Source of the DNA: Nocardia neocaledoniensis | GTDB taxonomy: Bacteria; Actinomycetota; Actinomycetes; Mycobacteriales; Mycobacteriaceae | DNA length: 51,796 nucleotides | NCBI RefSeq assembly: GCF_029868625.1 | Contig: NZ_JARWOJ010000188.1 | Location: 1-51,796, forward strand | Direction: 5' to 3' | In this document: in pieces, positions 8,459 to 19,735 of the stretch | How positions within the stretch are numbered: position 1 is the stretch's first letter | Layout: each line of letters starts with the position of its first letter | The notes under the pieces: generated by a model | What the model was told of the DNA's origin: nothing | What the model saw: only the letters and a program-made list of their open reading frames with translations | The model's database searches: none | Program-made: the position numbers and the translations under genes

Positions 8459-10003
8459 GTGGCCCGGTTGACCGGTGACCCGGTCGACGTCCGCGGCCTG
8501 GCGATTCGCGCGGTCCTGTTCAAGGGCACCCGCGACCTGTTGCCGATCTATGCCCTCTACGGCGTGCTGTTCGCCGATCACGGCCTGAGCACCGCGCAGA
8601 TCTCCCTGCTGCTCGCCCTCTGGTCGGTGACGGCGTTCGTGCTCGAGGTGCCATCTGGCGCCTGGGCCGACACGGTGTCGCGGCGTGGCCTGCTGATCCT
8701 GAGCTGTGTGCTGCAGGTGGCGTGCTTCGTCGTCTGGATGCTCGCGCCGTCCTTCGCCGGATTCGGCGTCGGTTTCGTACTGTGGGGTGTCGCCGGGGCA
8801 CTCGCCTCGGGCACCTTCGAGGCCCTGATCTACGACGATCTCGTCGCCCGTGGCGAGCCGTCGGCCTACGCGCGGATCATGGGCTGGACGCGCGCCGCCC
8901 AGGAGGGCACCGTCCTGCTCGCGATCATCGCGGGCGCGCCACTGTTCGCCCTCGGCGGGTACGCGCTGGTCGGCTGGGTGAGCGTCGGTGTCGGTGTGGT
9001 GCACATCCTCACCGCGGTGGCCCTGCCGAGCCCACCGGTGGCGATCTCGGCGTCGGCCGTGGACGACCTCGACGACGAGCCGCCGATCCCGGGCCCACAG
9101 AAGGTTCCCGGCACACCCCCGGCGCGGCCCGGCCTCGCACCGGCCGACTCCGGCGTGGCTTCGGTCGATACCGGCGCGTCACCGGCCGACACCAGCGCGA
9201 TCCGGGTAGATCCGCAGCACGGTGCGGAGGCGGGCGGCGACCGGCGCGCGAGCACGGGGCGCGGGGACCCGACAGCAACGCAGTGCCCGGCCGGCGGCCC
9301 GAGTGTGGCGGCCGCCGAACCACCGCCCACCGGGCGGTCCGGCGACACCGAGCCGCGGTCGGCCGTGGGGGACGGCGGTGCCTCGCGCTACCTGGCGATG
9401 TTGCGCACCGGTACAGCCGAAGCCTGGCGGGTTCGCCGGGTCCGGCGCGGGGTCCTGTTGGGCGCTCTGCTCTCCGGTGTCACGGCGTTCGACGAGTACT
9501 TCGGCCTGCTCGCGGTCACCGGTGGTGCCTCGACGGCTGTGTCGGCGCTGCTGCTCGGCGTGGCCGTGGTGGGTTCGCTGGTCGGTTCGGTGCTGGCGGG
9601 CCGGACCGAGGCCGCCCCGGCTCGGGCGCTGGCCGCGGCGTTGTTCGTGGCCGGCATCCTGTTCATCGGCGGCGCGTTGGCGGTGGGCACGGCGAGCCCG
9701 GTGCTGCTGTGGGTGGGATTCGTCGGGATCGGTATCGCCTACGGCATCGATTACAACGTCGAGGTGGTCGCGGGCGCCCGATTGCAGGACGCCATCGAGG
9801 GCCCGGCCCGGGCTACGGTCACCTCGTTCTCGGGGTTGCTGTCGGAGGTCGTGGCGCTGGCGGTCTTCGGTTTCGTCGCCGCGGCGACCCAGTGGCTGTC
9901 GATGTCGACCACGATCGCCCTGCTGGGCGCGGTCCTGCTGGTGGCCGCCGTGCTCACCCCGAGCTGGCTCCCGCCTCGCTCCGACGCCGATTCGGCGAGC
10001 TAG
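8459..10003 (+). CDS. MFS transporter with a long disordered central loop
   Basis: 514 residues. Twelve hydrophobic segments in two bundles, with the MFS signature around EVPSGAWADTVSRRGLL (after TM2) and FEALIYDDLVARGEPS further on. Between TM6 and TM7 (residues about 191-309) lies a 120-residue Pro/Ala/Asp/Gly-rich hydrophilic insert with no visible fold; usual loops here are 30-60 residues. The direction and substrate are unknown. Start is GTG with only a weak ribosome site. The stop codon abuts the stop of the convergent HD-domain gene with no gap. A dyad and putative promoter lie upstream. Confidence 0.85.
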   Translation: MARLTGDPVDVRGLAIRAVLFKGTRDLLPIYALYGVLFADHGLSTAQISLLLALWSVTAFVLEVPSGAWADTVSRRGLLILSCVLQVACFVVWMLAPSFAGFGVGFVLWGVAGALASGTFEALIYDDLVARGEPSAYARIMGWTRAAQEGTVLLAIIAGAPLFALGGYALVGWVSVGVGVVHILTAVALPSPPVAISASAVDDLDDEPPIPGPQKVPGTPPARPGLAPADSGVASVDTGASPADTSAIRVDPQHGAEAGGDRRASTGRGDPTATQCPAGGPSVAAAEPPPTGRSGDTEPRSAVGDGGASRYLAMLRTGTAEAWRVRRVRRGVLLGALLSGVTAFDEYFGLLAVTGGASTAVSALLLGVAVVGSLVGSVLAGRTEAAPARALAAALFVAGILFIGGALAVGTASPVLLWVGFVGIGIAYGIDYNVEVVAGARLQDAIEGPARATVTSFSGLLSEVVALAVFGFVAAATQWLSMSTTIALLGAVLLVAAVLTPSWLPPRSDADSAS

Positions 10004-10537
10004 TCACCAGCGCAACATCGGGAGCGGGCGCAGCGGATGTCGAACCGCGTGCCGCAGACCGGAATTCAGCAGGAACCGATGGAACCCGAGGTAGGGGAAG
10101 AGTTCGACGACCTGCCGCACGAATTCGGCGTCGACTCCGCCGCGCAGCAGTCCACGGCTGACATCGATCCGGTCCGCCACCCGAAAAGTCTCGACAAGCG
10201 GGTCCGCGCGGGCCCCCAGACCGTGATGGTCCAGCACAAGGGTGCGCACCAGCGCGGTGTCGGCGATCCCGAATTCGGACGCGAGCCGCTCGCCCAGCGC
10301 CGCCGAGGGCGCCAGGTAGTCGAAGGTGCCCGCCGTCCAGATCCCGAGATCGTGCACGGCCCAGGCCAGCGCGGCGGCGTCGGGCGGGTCGCCGCCGAGG
10401 AGCGCCCGCTGATAGTTGGCGCAGCGGTACACGTGATGGCGATAGGTCCGATCGTCGTGGCCGAGCGCCTCGCGATGACGGGTCAGTACCTCGTCGATCA
10501 CCGGGTGGAACAGCATCGGATCACTTGCTGTCGACAT
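10004..10537 (-). CDS. HD-domain superfamily protein
   Basis: 177 residues. HD-type metal ligands are visible: RHHVYRCANY, then AWAVHDLGIWTAG (the HD pair), LDHHGLG, and RVADRIDVSRG. Such proteins are usually metal-dependent phosphohydrolases, but no substrate-defining feature is seen. Predicted cytosolic. Start is the ATG at 10537, preceded by a G-rich site (AGGGGGCG); an in-frame extension of eight residues upstream is less likely. Convergent with, and directly abutting, the MFS gene; divergent from the YdcZ-type transporter gene. Confidence 0.75.
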   Translation of the reverse strand: MSTASDPMLFHPVIDEVLTRHREALGHDDRTYRHHVYRCANYQRALLGGDPPDAAALAWAVHDLGIWTAGTFDYLAPSAALGERLASEFGIADTALVRTLVLDHHGLGARADPLVETFRVADRIDVSRGLLRGGVDAEFVRQVVELFPYLGFHRFLLNSGLRHAVRHPLRPLPMLRW

Positions 10538-10633
10538 CGTTTTCGCCCCCTGACGACCCATCCGGACGCCCGCCGGAGTCGTCGGTCAGTCTAGTGTCGG
10601 AAGCCACGGCTCCCCAGCTGACGAAAGGACGCG

Positions 10634-11572
10634 GTGGTCGGACGCAACGGTCTCGGAGCGATCTTCGGATTCTGCATCGGCGCTGGGGTCGCCGTGCAGG
10701 GGCGGATCAACGGCGCACTCGGCGCCGAACTGGGCGACGGCGTCGCCGCGGCCACCATCAGTTTCGGCACCGGTCTGCTGGTGCTGCTGTTCGCCTTCGC
10801 ACTGAGCCCCACCCTGCGCGCGGGCTTCGGCAAGGTACGAACCGCCGTGCGCGACGGCGGCGTGCGGCCATGGCAGCTGCTCGGCGGGGTGTGCGGCGCG
10901 TTCTTCGTCGCGAGTCAGGGCCTGACCATCGCCGCCATCGGTGTCACCGCGTTCACCGTCGCCGTGGTGGCGGGCCAGCTGCTCAGCAGCCTCGTCGTCG
11001 ACCGTCTCGGACTCGCCCCGAACGGGCGTACCCCGATCACGCCGTGGCGCATGGTCGCCGCCGTCCTCGGCATCGCGGGTGTCGTGCTCTCGGCGGGCGG
11101 CGGTTCCGCGCCGACGACCACCGCGACCGGCGTCTCCGACTTCCTGCTCATCGTCCTGCCCGCGCTCGCGGGCATCGGCCTGGCGTGGCAACAGGCGGTG
11201 AACGGCCGCGTCGGCGCAGTCGGCGGACCTTTCCCCGCCACTCTGATCAACTTCACCGTCGGCCTGATCGCCCTGTGCCTTTTCAACGTCTACACCCTGC
11301 TCACCACCGGCCTGCCCACCCGATTCCCCACCGAACCCTGGTTGTACCTGGGTGGCGTCATCGGCGTGGCCTTCATCGCCCTGGCCGCGATCACGGTCGG
11401 CATGATCGGCGTCCTGCTCCTCGGCCTCACCTCGGTAGCGGGCCAGCTCGTGGCGGCGATGCTGCTCGACGCCGCCGCCGGTCGGCTTTCCCTGACGGCA
11501 GCGCTGAGCTGTGTGATCGTTCTCGGTGCCGTGGTCTTGGGGACCAAGGCGACCTCAGCGACGGAACGTTAG
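10634..11572 (+). CDS. DMT family transporter of the YdcZ/DUF606 type
   Basis: 312 residues, about ten hydrophobic helices in two homologous halves. Each half opens with the same pattern: AIFGFCIGAGVAVQGRINGALG and LPALAGIGLAWQQAVNGRVGAVGGPF, the hallmark of fused YdcZ-type (PF04657) transporters. Membrane exporter of unknown substrate. Start GTG is preceded by GAAAGGA at about five bases. A TAGTGT box at about 10591 may be its -10. The region 11573-11723 downstream holds no gene. Confidence 0.8.
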   Translation: MVGRNGLGAIFGFCIGAGVAVQGRINGALGAELGDGVAAATISFGTGLLVLLFAFALSPTLRAGFGKVRTAVRDGGVRPWQLLGGVCGAFFVASQGLTIAAIGVTAFTVAVVAGQLLSSLVVDRLGLAPNGRTPITPWRMVAAVLGIAGVVLSAGGGSAPTTTATGVSDFLLIVLPALAGIGLAWQQAVNGRVGAVGGPFPATLINFTVGLIALCLFNVYTLLTTGLPTRFPTEPWLYLGGVIGVAFIALAAITVGMIGVLLLGLTSVAGQLVAAMLLDAAAGRLSLTAALSCVIVLGAVVLGTKATSATER

Positions 11573-11645
11573 CTCGACGTCGCGGCTCGGCCGCCGTCAT
11601 CCACCCCCGAGACCGGCGCCACCCGGCGCACGGCGACAAGGGTGT

Positions 11646-11651
11646 TAGGTT
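11646..11651 (+). promoter_or_regulatory. Possible -10 box (TAGGTT) for the kinase cluster
   Basis: TAGGTT fits TANNNT and would place a transcription start near 11658, leaving a leader of about 65 bases before the GTG of the first kinase. The -35 region is not recognisable. The 151-base gap 11573-11723 holds nothing else I can identify. Confidence 0.25.
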
Positions 11652-11723
11652 GCTCGCGGACGACCGCGCCGAAGATCGTGGCGCGCACCCGCCTCGGCGG
11701 GATCGGAGTGGGGGAGTACCGAC

Positions 11724-13607
11724 GTGATCGAGCCGTTGTCGCCTGCCGAATCGACGATGATCGGCCGCTACCGGATTCGCGGCGTGCTCGGCGCGGGCGG
11801 CATGGGACGTGTCCTGCTCGCCACCGGCCCGGACGGACGGTTCGTCGCCATCAAGCAGATCCATGCCCACCTGCTGGACGACCGCGAATTCCGCGCCCGC
11901 TTCGAACGCGAGGTCGCCGTCTCCGCCCGCGTCTCCGGCGCGTTCACCGCCGCCGTCGTCGACTTCGACACCAGCGGCGAAACACCATGGCTGGCTTCGC
12001 TGTTCATCGCCGGGGTGCCGCTGGACCGTGCGATCCGTGAGCACGGACCCCTGCCCGTGCCTGCCCTGCGCACCCTCGCCTCCGGCCTGGCCTCGGCTTT
12101 GCATTCCATCCACAGCACCGGCCTGGTGCATCGGGACCTCAAGCCCGCCAACGTGATCCTGGCCGCCGACGGGCCACGCGTCATCGACTTCGGTATCGCC
12201 CAGGCGGTCGGCACCGGCGCGCAGCTCACCGAGGTGGGCGCCGTCGTCGGGTCACCCGCGTACATGTCGCCCGAGCAGGCGATGAGCGAACCGGTGGCCT
12301 CGGCCGCCGATGTGTTCTCGCTGGGTTCGCTGCTGTGTATGGCCGCCACCGGGGACAGTCCGTTCGCGGCGAACTCGGCGGCTTACACGCTGTTCAACAT
12401 CGTCCACAGCGAACCCCGGCTCGACGCCGTCCCGCCGGAACTGCGCGAGCTGATCGGCGGGTGCCTGCGCAAGGACCCGGCCGCCCGGCCGACGCCGGCC
12501 CAGATCCTGGACTACCTCGGGGTCCTGCCGGTGCAGAGCATGCCGTGGCCGGCTTCGGTGCACGCCGGGATCGCCGAGCAGTCCCGGTACCTGGTTTCGC
12601 TCACCTCGGATCCCGAAGCGACCCAGATCATTTCGTCACCGATCCGCCCGGACGCCACAGTGACTCCACCGTCCCGGCCACCCGGCAGGACGCGGACCAA
12701 GCTCGCGATCGGTGTCGCGGCGGCGGCTGCCGTGGTCGTGGCGGCGACGACCGCTGTCGTCATCGTGCGCGACGAACCCGCCGAGACGACCGCCGCACCC
12801 GCATCGCTGCCCGGTCTCGCGCAGCTGCGTGAAGTCTCGGCCTGCGATTGGCTGCCGCAGGCGCTCGGCCCCACCCTGCCGGCTGACATCGGCGCGGGCA
12901 GCAAGCTGAACGTCGCCGACTGGCAGTGGCAACAGACCTCGACCTGGGGTTGCCAGGGCACCTCGGGCGCCGCCGAGCTCACCCTCGAAATCGGCACCGC
13001 CCTGGACGGTTTCACCGCCACCGGTGACACCGTTCACGGACTCCCGCTGCGGCGGCGCGGCATCGAGTGCGCGCTGGGTGTCGGCGCGGAATCGGGCGGA
13101 TGGGGCATCACCCTCGCCACCAAGGAACGCACCTCCTGCGCGCTGGCCGAATACGCGGTCGAACGGGTGATCGCGACGATGGCGTCGCCGCCGCGCGCCG
13201 CCGCGGCGTCGGGGTCGCTGTCGGGGGTCGATCCCTGCGCCCTGGTCGACGACGCCGAGGCGGTAGCGGTCGGTGCCACCGCGCCGGGCACCCCGGTCAC
13301 GGCGCACACCTGTGAATGGCGCGGCGCGAACACCATTCGGTTGACCCTGTCGTATCCGTTGCGGGTCGACCTGCCGACCTTCGCCCGAAAGGTCGTCGAC
13401 GTCGGTGACGGCGTGTTCGTCGACGCGCTCGCCTCGACCGAACCGGGCTCCGAATGCCTACGTATGTACCGCTTTCGCGAGATCGGTCAGCAGTATCTGG
13501 AGGTCGCCACCCTGCAGGTGCGCGGTGCGGAGGAGCGGATCGCCGACACCAAATGCCCTGCCGCCGAATCGGTGCTGAAATCGGTGGTCGGGCGCTTGCC
13601 GCAGTAG
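11724..13607 (+). CDS. Membrane Ser/Thr protein kinase (kinase 1 of cluster)
   Basis: 627 residues. Cytosolic Hanks-type kinase domain (about 15-265): glycine loop LGAGGMGRV, ATP-binding Lys44 (VAIK), HRDLKPAN (Asp138), DFG (Asp155), and GSPAYMSPEQ, so all catalytic residues are present. A Pro-rich juxtamembrane linker precedes one transmembrane helix (about 327-348). The extracytoplasmic part holds two modules of about 120 residues, each with four cysteines (374, 410, 449, 472 and 505, 530, 578, 611), resembling DUF3558-type sensor folds. There are no PASTA or NHL repeats. Start GTG has GGGGGAG seven bases upstream. First gene of a four-gene co-oriented cluster with a lipoprotein, a second kinase and a pseudokinase. 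Ligand and substrates unknown. Confidence 0.93.
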   Translation: MIEPLSPAESTMIGRYRIRGVLGAGGMGRVLLATGPDGRFVAIKQIHAHLLDDREFRARFEREVAVSARVSGAFTAAVVDFDTSGETPWLASLFIAGVPLDRAIREHGPLPVPALRTLASGLASALHSIHSTGLVHRDLKPANVILAADGPRVIDFGIAQAVGTGAQLTEVGAVVGSPAYMSPEQAMSEPVASAADVFSLGSLLCMAATGDSPFAANSAAYTLFNIVHSEPRLDAVPPELRELIGGCLRKDPAARPTPAQILDYLGVLPVQSMPWPASVHAGIAEQSRYLVSLTSDPEATQIISSPIRPDATVTPPSRPPGRTRTKLAIGVAAAAAVVVAATTAVVIVRDEPAETTAAPASLPGLAQLREVSACDWLPQALGPTLPADIGAGSKLNVADWQWQQTSTWGCQGTSGAAELTLEIGTALDGFTATGDTVHGLPLRRRGIECALGVGAESGGWGITLATKERTSCALAEYAVERVIATMASPPRAAAASGSLSGVDPCALVDDAEAVAVGATAPGTPVTAHTCEWRGANTIRLTLSYPLRVDLPTFARKVVDVGDGVFVDALASTEPGSECLRMYRFREIGQQYLEVATLQVRGAEERIADTKCPAAESVLKSVVGRLPQ

Positions 13608-13682
13608 CGGCGCCGGTGGGCGGGTGATAGTTTCAGCCGGATCGGGAGGAGTCGGGCGCCGGTGGTGTCCGATCGGAGGGGA

Positions 13683-14858
13683 ATGTTCGTGCGGTACAGG
13701 TCGCGTCGAATCGCGGCGCTCGCGGTGACTGTTGTCGGCTTCGCCGCCGCGTGCGGTGATCAATCCGCCGGTCTCGACCACGGCTCCTACTCCGTGCGCC
13801 CGATCGCCACCGACTATGACGACGCGGCCAGCCGCAGCCGCGGCATCCTCGTCGAGTCGTTGCGGCTCGGCGAGCACCTGTTGATCGCCGACGCGGTGGA
13901 TCCCGAGCTGTCGATGAGCCGTGGCGGCGGCGTGATCGCCGATCACGGTGGCGTCGACGATTTGCTGTCCGCCGTGCAGATGTCGGCGTTGCAGCCGTTC
14001 GACGTGCTCGGCGCATTCGGCGCGATCGCGGGCAACGACCAGTCGCACAACGAGGCCGCCGACAAGGCGTTGACGATCTCGCTCATCGCGCTGCCCAGCG
14101 AGGAGGTGGCGACCGCGGCGGCCGCGGCGATGGCGGCGGCGGATTTCGGTGCCAACGCCGAGAACGCGCCGCTCGCCGTGTCGGAATTTCCGGCAGCGCT
14201 GAATCATTGGCGCCCCGGCATCCCCACCGTCGGCAGCTGGCTGGTGTGGAAGAACGTGGTGATCCGGGTCTTCGCCAAGGTGGTCGAGCCGCGTCCTGAG
14301 GTGCTGGTCGACCTGCTCACCCGCACCTACCGCGCGCAGCTCGCCGAACTGGCGACCTTCACCCCCACCCAGCCCGCCGAGCTGGCCACCGCGCGGATCG
14401 ACAGGGACGGGTTGCTCACGCGCGTGGTGTCGACCGGGAACACCACCCCGGACCGCAAGGAGTTCGCGGTGTACGGTCCGCGTGCGTTCGCACTGCTGCT
14501 CGACCGGCCGACGACGAGGCTGCGCCTCTTCGAGGAACACCGGATCTCGGCGATCGCCGTGTCACACAACAAGATCCTGTATCGCGCCGAGTCACCCGCC
14601 GCGGCGGAGTCGTTCGGCGCGGCGATCCAGGATGCGCAGGCCGAGGACTACGCCGCCATGGCCGGTGTACCGGGGGTGGCCGGCGTCGCCTGCTTCCGCG
14701 CGCTACGACCCGACCGCCGTGCGGTGCAGGCCCGGCGTTTCAGCTGCCTGATCCGCCATGCCGGATACGTGGCCAGGATCTACAGCAACCAGGAGCTGGA
14801 CGCCCGTCAGCTCGCCGCGGCGCAGTACACCTTGCTCGCCGACAGTCAGGGGGCGTAG
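13683..14858 (+). CDS. DUF7373-like lipoprotein encoded inside the kinase cluster
   Basis: 391 residues. Basic N-terminus (RYRSRR), hydrophobic helix and Cys24 in FAAAC give a lipoprotein signal peptide with a slightly weak lipobox. The mature part opens with SYSVRPIATDYDDAASRSRGILVESLRLGEHLL and resembles the DUF7373-type lipoproteins common in Nocardia; this family name is from memory. No enzymatic motif seen. Start is uncertain: ATG 13683 is only three bases from GGAGG, GTG 13689 has ideal spacing, and GTG 13662 has its own GGGAGGA. The stop is three bases before the ATG of kinase 2, so the two are coupled. A TAGTTT box near 13627 may provide an internal promoter. Confidence 0.72.
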   Translation: MFVRYRSRRIAALAVTVVGFAAACGDQSAGLDHGSYSVRPIATDYDDAASRSRGILVESLRLGEHLLIADAVDPELSMSRGGGVIADHGGVDDLLSAVQMSALQPFDVLGAFGAIAGNDQSHNEAADKALTISLIALPSEEVATAAAAAMAAADFGANAENAPLAVSEFPAALNHWRPGIPTVGSWLVWKNVVIRVFAKVVEPRPEVLVDLLTRTYRAQLAELATFTPTQPAELATARIDRDGLLTRVVSTGNTTPDRKEFAVYGPRAFALLLDRPTTRLRLFEEHRISAIAVSHNKILYRAESPAAAESFGAAIQDAQAEDYAAMAGVPGVAGVACFRALRPDRRAVQARRFSCLIRHAGYVARIYSNQELDARQLAAAQYTLLADSQGA

Positions 14859-14861
14859 CCG

Positions 14862-16723
<1,862 letters not shown>

Positions 16724-16727
<4 letters not shown>

Positions 16728-18622
16728 CGATCCAGCCCCTCGATCCCGGCGCACCGCAGCGCATCGGGCGATACCGCCTCCTCGGCGCACTGGAGCCGAC
16801 CGCGGGCTTCCAGCCCATGCTGGCGGCCGCACCGGACGGCGCACTCGTGGTGGTGCAGCAGGCGCGCGCCGAATCGATCACCGCACCAGATTTCCGTATC
16901 CGGCTGCGGCACAGTGCCGTCGCCGCCATGCGGGTGTCCGGACCGTCGAGCACGACTGTGCTCGACGTCGACGCCGACGCGGAAAAGCCCTGGCTGGCCT
17001 CGGCATTCGTGCCGGGGATCCGTCTCGATCGGGCTGTCGAGACGCACGGCCCGCTGCCGGTGCCGGCTGTCCGCGCGCTCGCCGGTTCGCTGGCGAGTGC
17101 CCTGCGTGCCGTGCACGACTCCGGGCTCGTGCACCAGCGGGTGCGTGCCGACACGGTGATGCTGACCAGGGACAGCGGCCGACTCGGCGAGATCGGCATC
17201 GTCGCGGCGGCCGCCTCGCCGACGGGCGGCACCGCGACAGTCCTCGGCACTCCCGAATTCCTCGCTCCGGAGCAGGCTCTCGGCGTCGACATCACCCCCG
17301 CCGCCGATGTGTTCGCGCTCGGTGCGGTGCTCGCCTTCGCGGCGAGCGGCGCCGCCCCTTTCACCGCGCCCTCGGTGCCCTACATCCTGTTCAACATCAC
17401 CCAGCGCGAACCCGACCTCAGCCGGGTCCCCGAACCGCTGCGCGAGATGATCGCCGCCTGCCTGCGCAAGGACCCGGCCGCCCGCCCGACTCCGGCGCAG
17501 ATCCTGGATTATCTCGGTGGTCCGCCGGTCGTTCCGCCGCCGTGGCCCGCCGGGGTCGCCGACGACATCGCCCGCGAACAGCACCAGGCGGCGGCCCTGC
17601 TCGCCGCCCTGCCGCCGGAGCTGCCGCCCGCGCCGACGCGCCCGTTCCCCGAGCTCGCCGCCGCGATGTGGGCGACCGCGCGTGGGTGGACAGTTCGCCG
17701 TTGGCAGTCGACGGGGACGCGGGCTCGGCGCGGCCTGGCCGCCGGTGTGGTCGCGCTGGTGCTCGCGGTCGCCGGAATCGTCTCCCTCACCGGTGCGGAA
17801 CCCGGCAGACCCGCACCGACCACCGGGCTGACCCTGGCCGAGCTGCGGGGCGTAGACCCCTGCGTTTGGCTGGAGCGGGCGCTGGGTGACGCGGTTCCGG
17901 TCGCCCCGACGCCGCTGCCCAAAGACGCGTGGAAGCTCACACCCACCGCCGACTGGGGCTGCCGTGCGTCGGCCCCGAAGTACTCCATCGGCCTGAACCT
18001 CGGCAAGGAAGAGCAGTACCTGACGCCGCTGGTCACCGAGGTCGACGGTGTGCCGATCATCCACGGCACCCCGCACGGCTGCACGCGCGCGATCGCCAGT
18101 CCCGGCGCGGAGGCGGACTCCGGCATCGTCCTGGACGTGTCGCGCCCTTCGGACGTGAAGGATTGCGGCGCGGCCGATTACGTGATCGCCAATATCGCGC
18201 GATCACTGTCGAATGCGCCGAGGGCGGAGAATCGCGACGGCTCGCTGGCGAGCCTCGCCCCGTGCGACCTCATCACCAGGGACCAGGTGGCGAGCCGGAT
18301 CGGCCCGCTGCCGAAGGCGCCGACCATCGCCGATGCGCACACCTGTCAGTGGGACGGCCGGGTCAGGCTCACGATCGACCTGGTGCGCACCAGCTCCTAC
18401 ACCTCCGGTGCCGACGCGCTCGCGGCCACGGTCGACGGGGTCTCGATGTATGCCGATCGCGGTGGGTCGACGGCGATCTGTGTCCGCGCCTACCTGGTGC
18501 CCGACGCCGACGAGGAAACGATCGAGGTCGAAGTGCACGGCGGCGAGGGCCGTCGCGACGACTACTGCGCGCTCGCCGCGTCCGTCCTGCGCGAGGCGGT
18601 CGGGAAACTGCCCGCCCGCTGA
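16724..18622 (+). CDS. Transmembrane pseudokinase (third paralogue of the cluster)
   Basis: 632 residues, same architecture as kinases 1 and 2 but catalytically dead by sequence. The glycine loop is LEPTAGFQ, the ATP lysine of VAIK is Gln45 (VVVQ), HRDLKPAN is HQRVRADT (Asp to Arg139, Asn to Thr144), DFG is EIG (156-158), and the helix C glutamate is gone. Structural elements are kept: GTPEFLAPEQA, ADVFALG, CLRKDPAARPTPAQ. Transmembrane helix about 337-356, then two four-cysteine modules (380, 413, 453, 481 and 514, 541, 586, 615). The frame is intact and codon use looks like its neighbours, so this is not a decaying gene. Translationally coupled to kinase 2 (ATGA overlap). Likely a regulatory partner or scaffold (inference). 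Confidence 0.92.
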
Positions 18623-18694
18623 TCTCCCCGGCCGTCGGCCGCGAGAGGTGGATACTCGACCTCGGCGAGGCACACACCAGACGGAGGGACATCG

Positions 18695-19732
18695 ATGGAC
18701 CAGCTCGGGGTAGCGATTATCGGATACGGCCTGGCCGGGTCGGTGTTCCACGCGCCGCTGGTGGCGGCCGAATCGCGGATGCGGGTGGCGGCGGTGGTGA
18801 CCTCGTCGGCGGAACGGGCCGAGCGGGCAAGGGCGGAGCATCCGGGGGTGCGGGTGTGGGGGACCGCGGCGGAGCTGTTCGCCGAGGACGAGGACGTGGA
18901 TCTCGCGGTGATCGCCACACCGAACAGCTCGCACGCGCCACTGGCACTGCAGGCGCTGGCCGCGGGCCTGCCGGTGGTGGTCGACAAGCCGTTCGCGGTG
19001 CGCGCGGCCGACGCCGAGGAGGTCGTCGAGGCAGCCGAGCGCGCCGACCTGCCGCTGACGGTATTCCAGAATCGCCGCTGGGACAACGACTTCCTGACCG
19101 TGCGTGGTCTGCTCGAGGAGGGGAAGCTGGGAGAGGTGCGCCGGTTCGAGTCCAGGTTCGAGCGCTGGCGGCCCGAGCTCAAAGGCGGCTGGCGCGAGCT
19201 GGACGAGCCCGGCGCGGGGATCATGTTCGACCTGGGCAGTCACCTCGTCGACCAGGCGCTGACGCTGTTCGGCCCGGTCACCGAGGTCTACGCCGAACTC
19301 GACCGCCGCCGACCCGGCGCCGCGGCCGACGACGACGCCTTCATCGCCCTCACACACGCCTCCGGCACCAGGTCACACCTGTGGATGAGCGCCGTCGCGC
19401 CCCAGCTCGGCCCGCGCATGCGCGTGCTCGGCTCGACTGCCGGCTACACCGTCCACGGGCTGGACCCGCAGGAGGACGACCTGCGCGCCGGCCGCCGACC
19501 CGATGACGAAACCCTCTGGGGCACAGTCCCACCCGAGCACTGGGGGACCCTCGGCGCGGGCGGTGACCTGCGCACCGTCCCCACCCTTCCCGGCGACTAT
19601 CCGGCCTTCTACCGCGCCATGGCCGCCACGCTGCTCGACGGCGCCCCGGTCCCCGTCGACCCTCGCGACGCCGTCGAGACCCTCCGCATCCTCGAATACG
19701 CCCACCACGTGGCGAGCGCCGCCGAGGAGTGA
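18695..19732 (+). CDS. Gfo/Idh/MocA family oxidoreductase
   Basis: 345 residues. Rossmann start VAIIGYGLAGSVFHAPL, then VIATPNSSHAPLALQALAAGLPVVVDKPFAV, with the family lysine in DKP (usually EKP). The second domain contains GAGIMFDLGSHLVDQALTLFG with the catalytic-region Asp and His. NAD(P)-dependent oxidoreductase acting on a sugar or cyclitol-like substrate; the exact substrate cannot be read. ATG with CGGAGGGA upstream. It lies 72 bases after the pseudokinase on the same strand, so read-through is possible. Converges with the Rieske gene with a 3-base gap. Confidence 0.9.
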   Translation: MDQLGVAIIGYGLAGSVFHAPLVAAESRMRVAAVVTSSAERAERARAEHPGVRVWGTAAELFAEDEDVDLAVIATPNSSHAPLALQALAAGLPVVVDKPFAVRAADAEEVVEAAERADLPLTVFQNRRWDNDFLTVRGLLEEGKLGEVRRFESRFERWRPELKGGWRELDEPGAGIMFDLGSHLVDQALTLFGPVTEVYAELDRRRPGAAADDDAFIALTHASGTRSHLWMSAVAPQLGPRMRVLGSTAGYTVHGLDPQEDDLRAGRRPDDETLWGTVPPEHWGTLGAGGDLRTVPTLPGDYPAFYRAMAATLLDGAPVPVDPRDAVETLRILEYAHHVASAAEE

Positions 19733-19735
19733 GGA

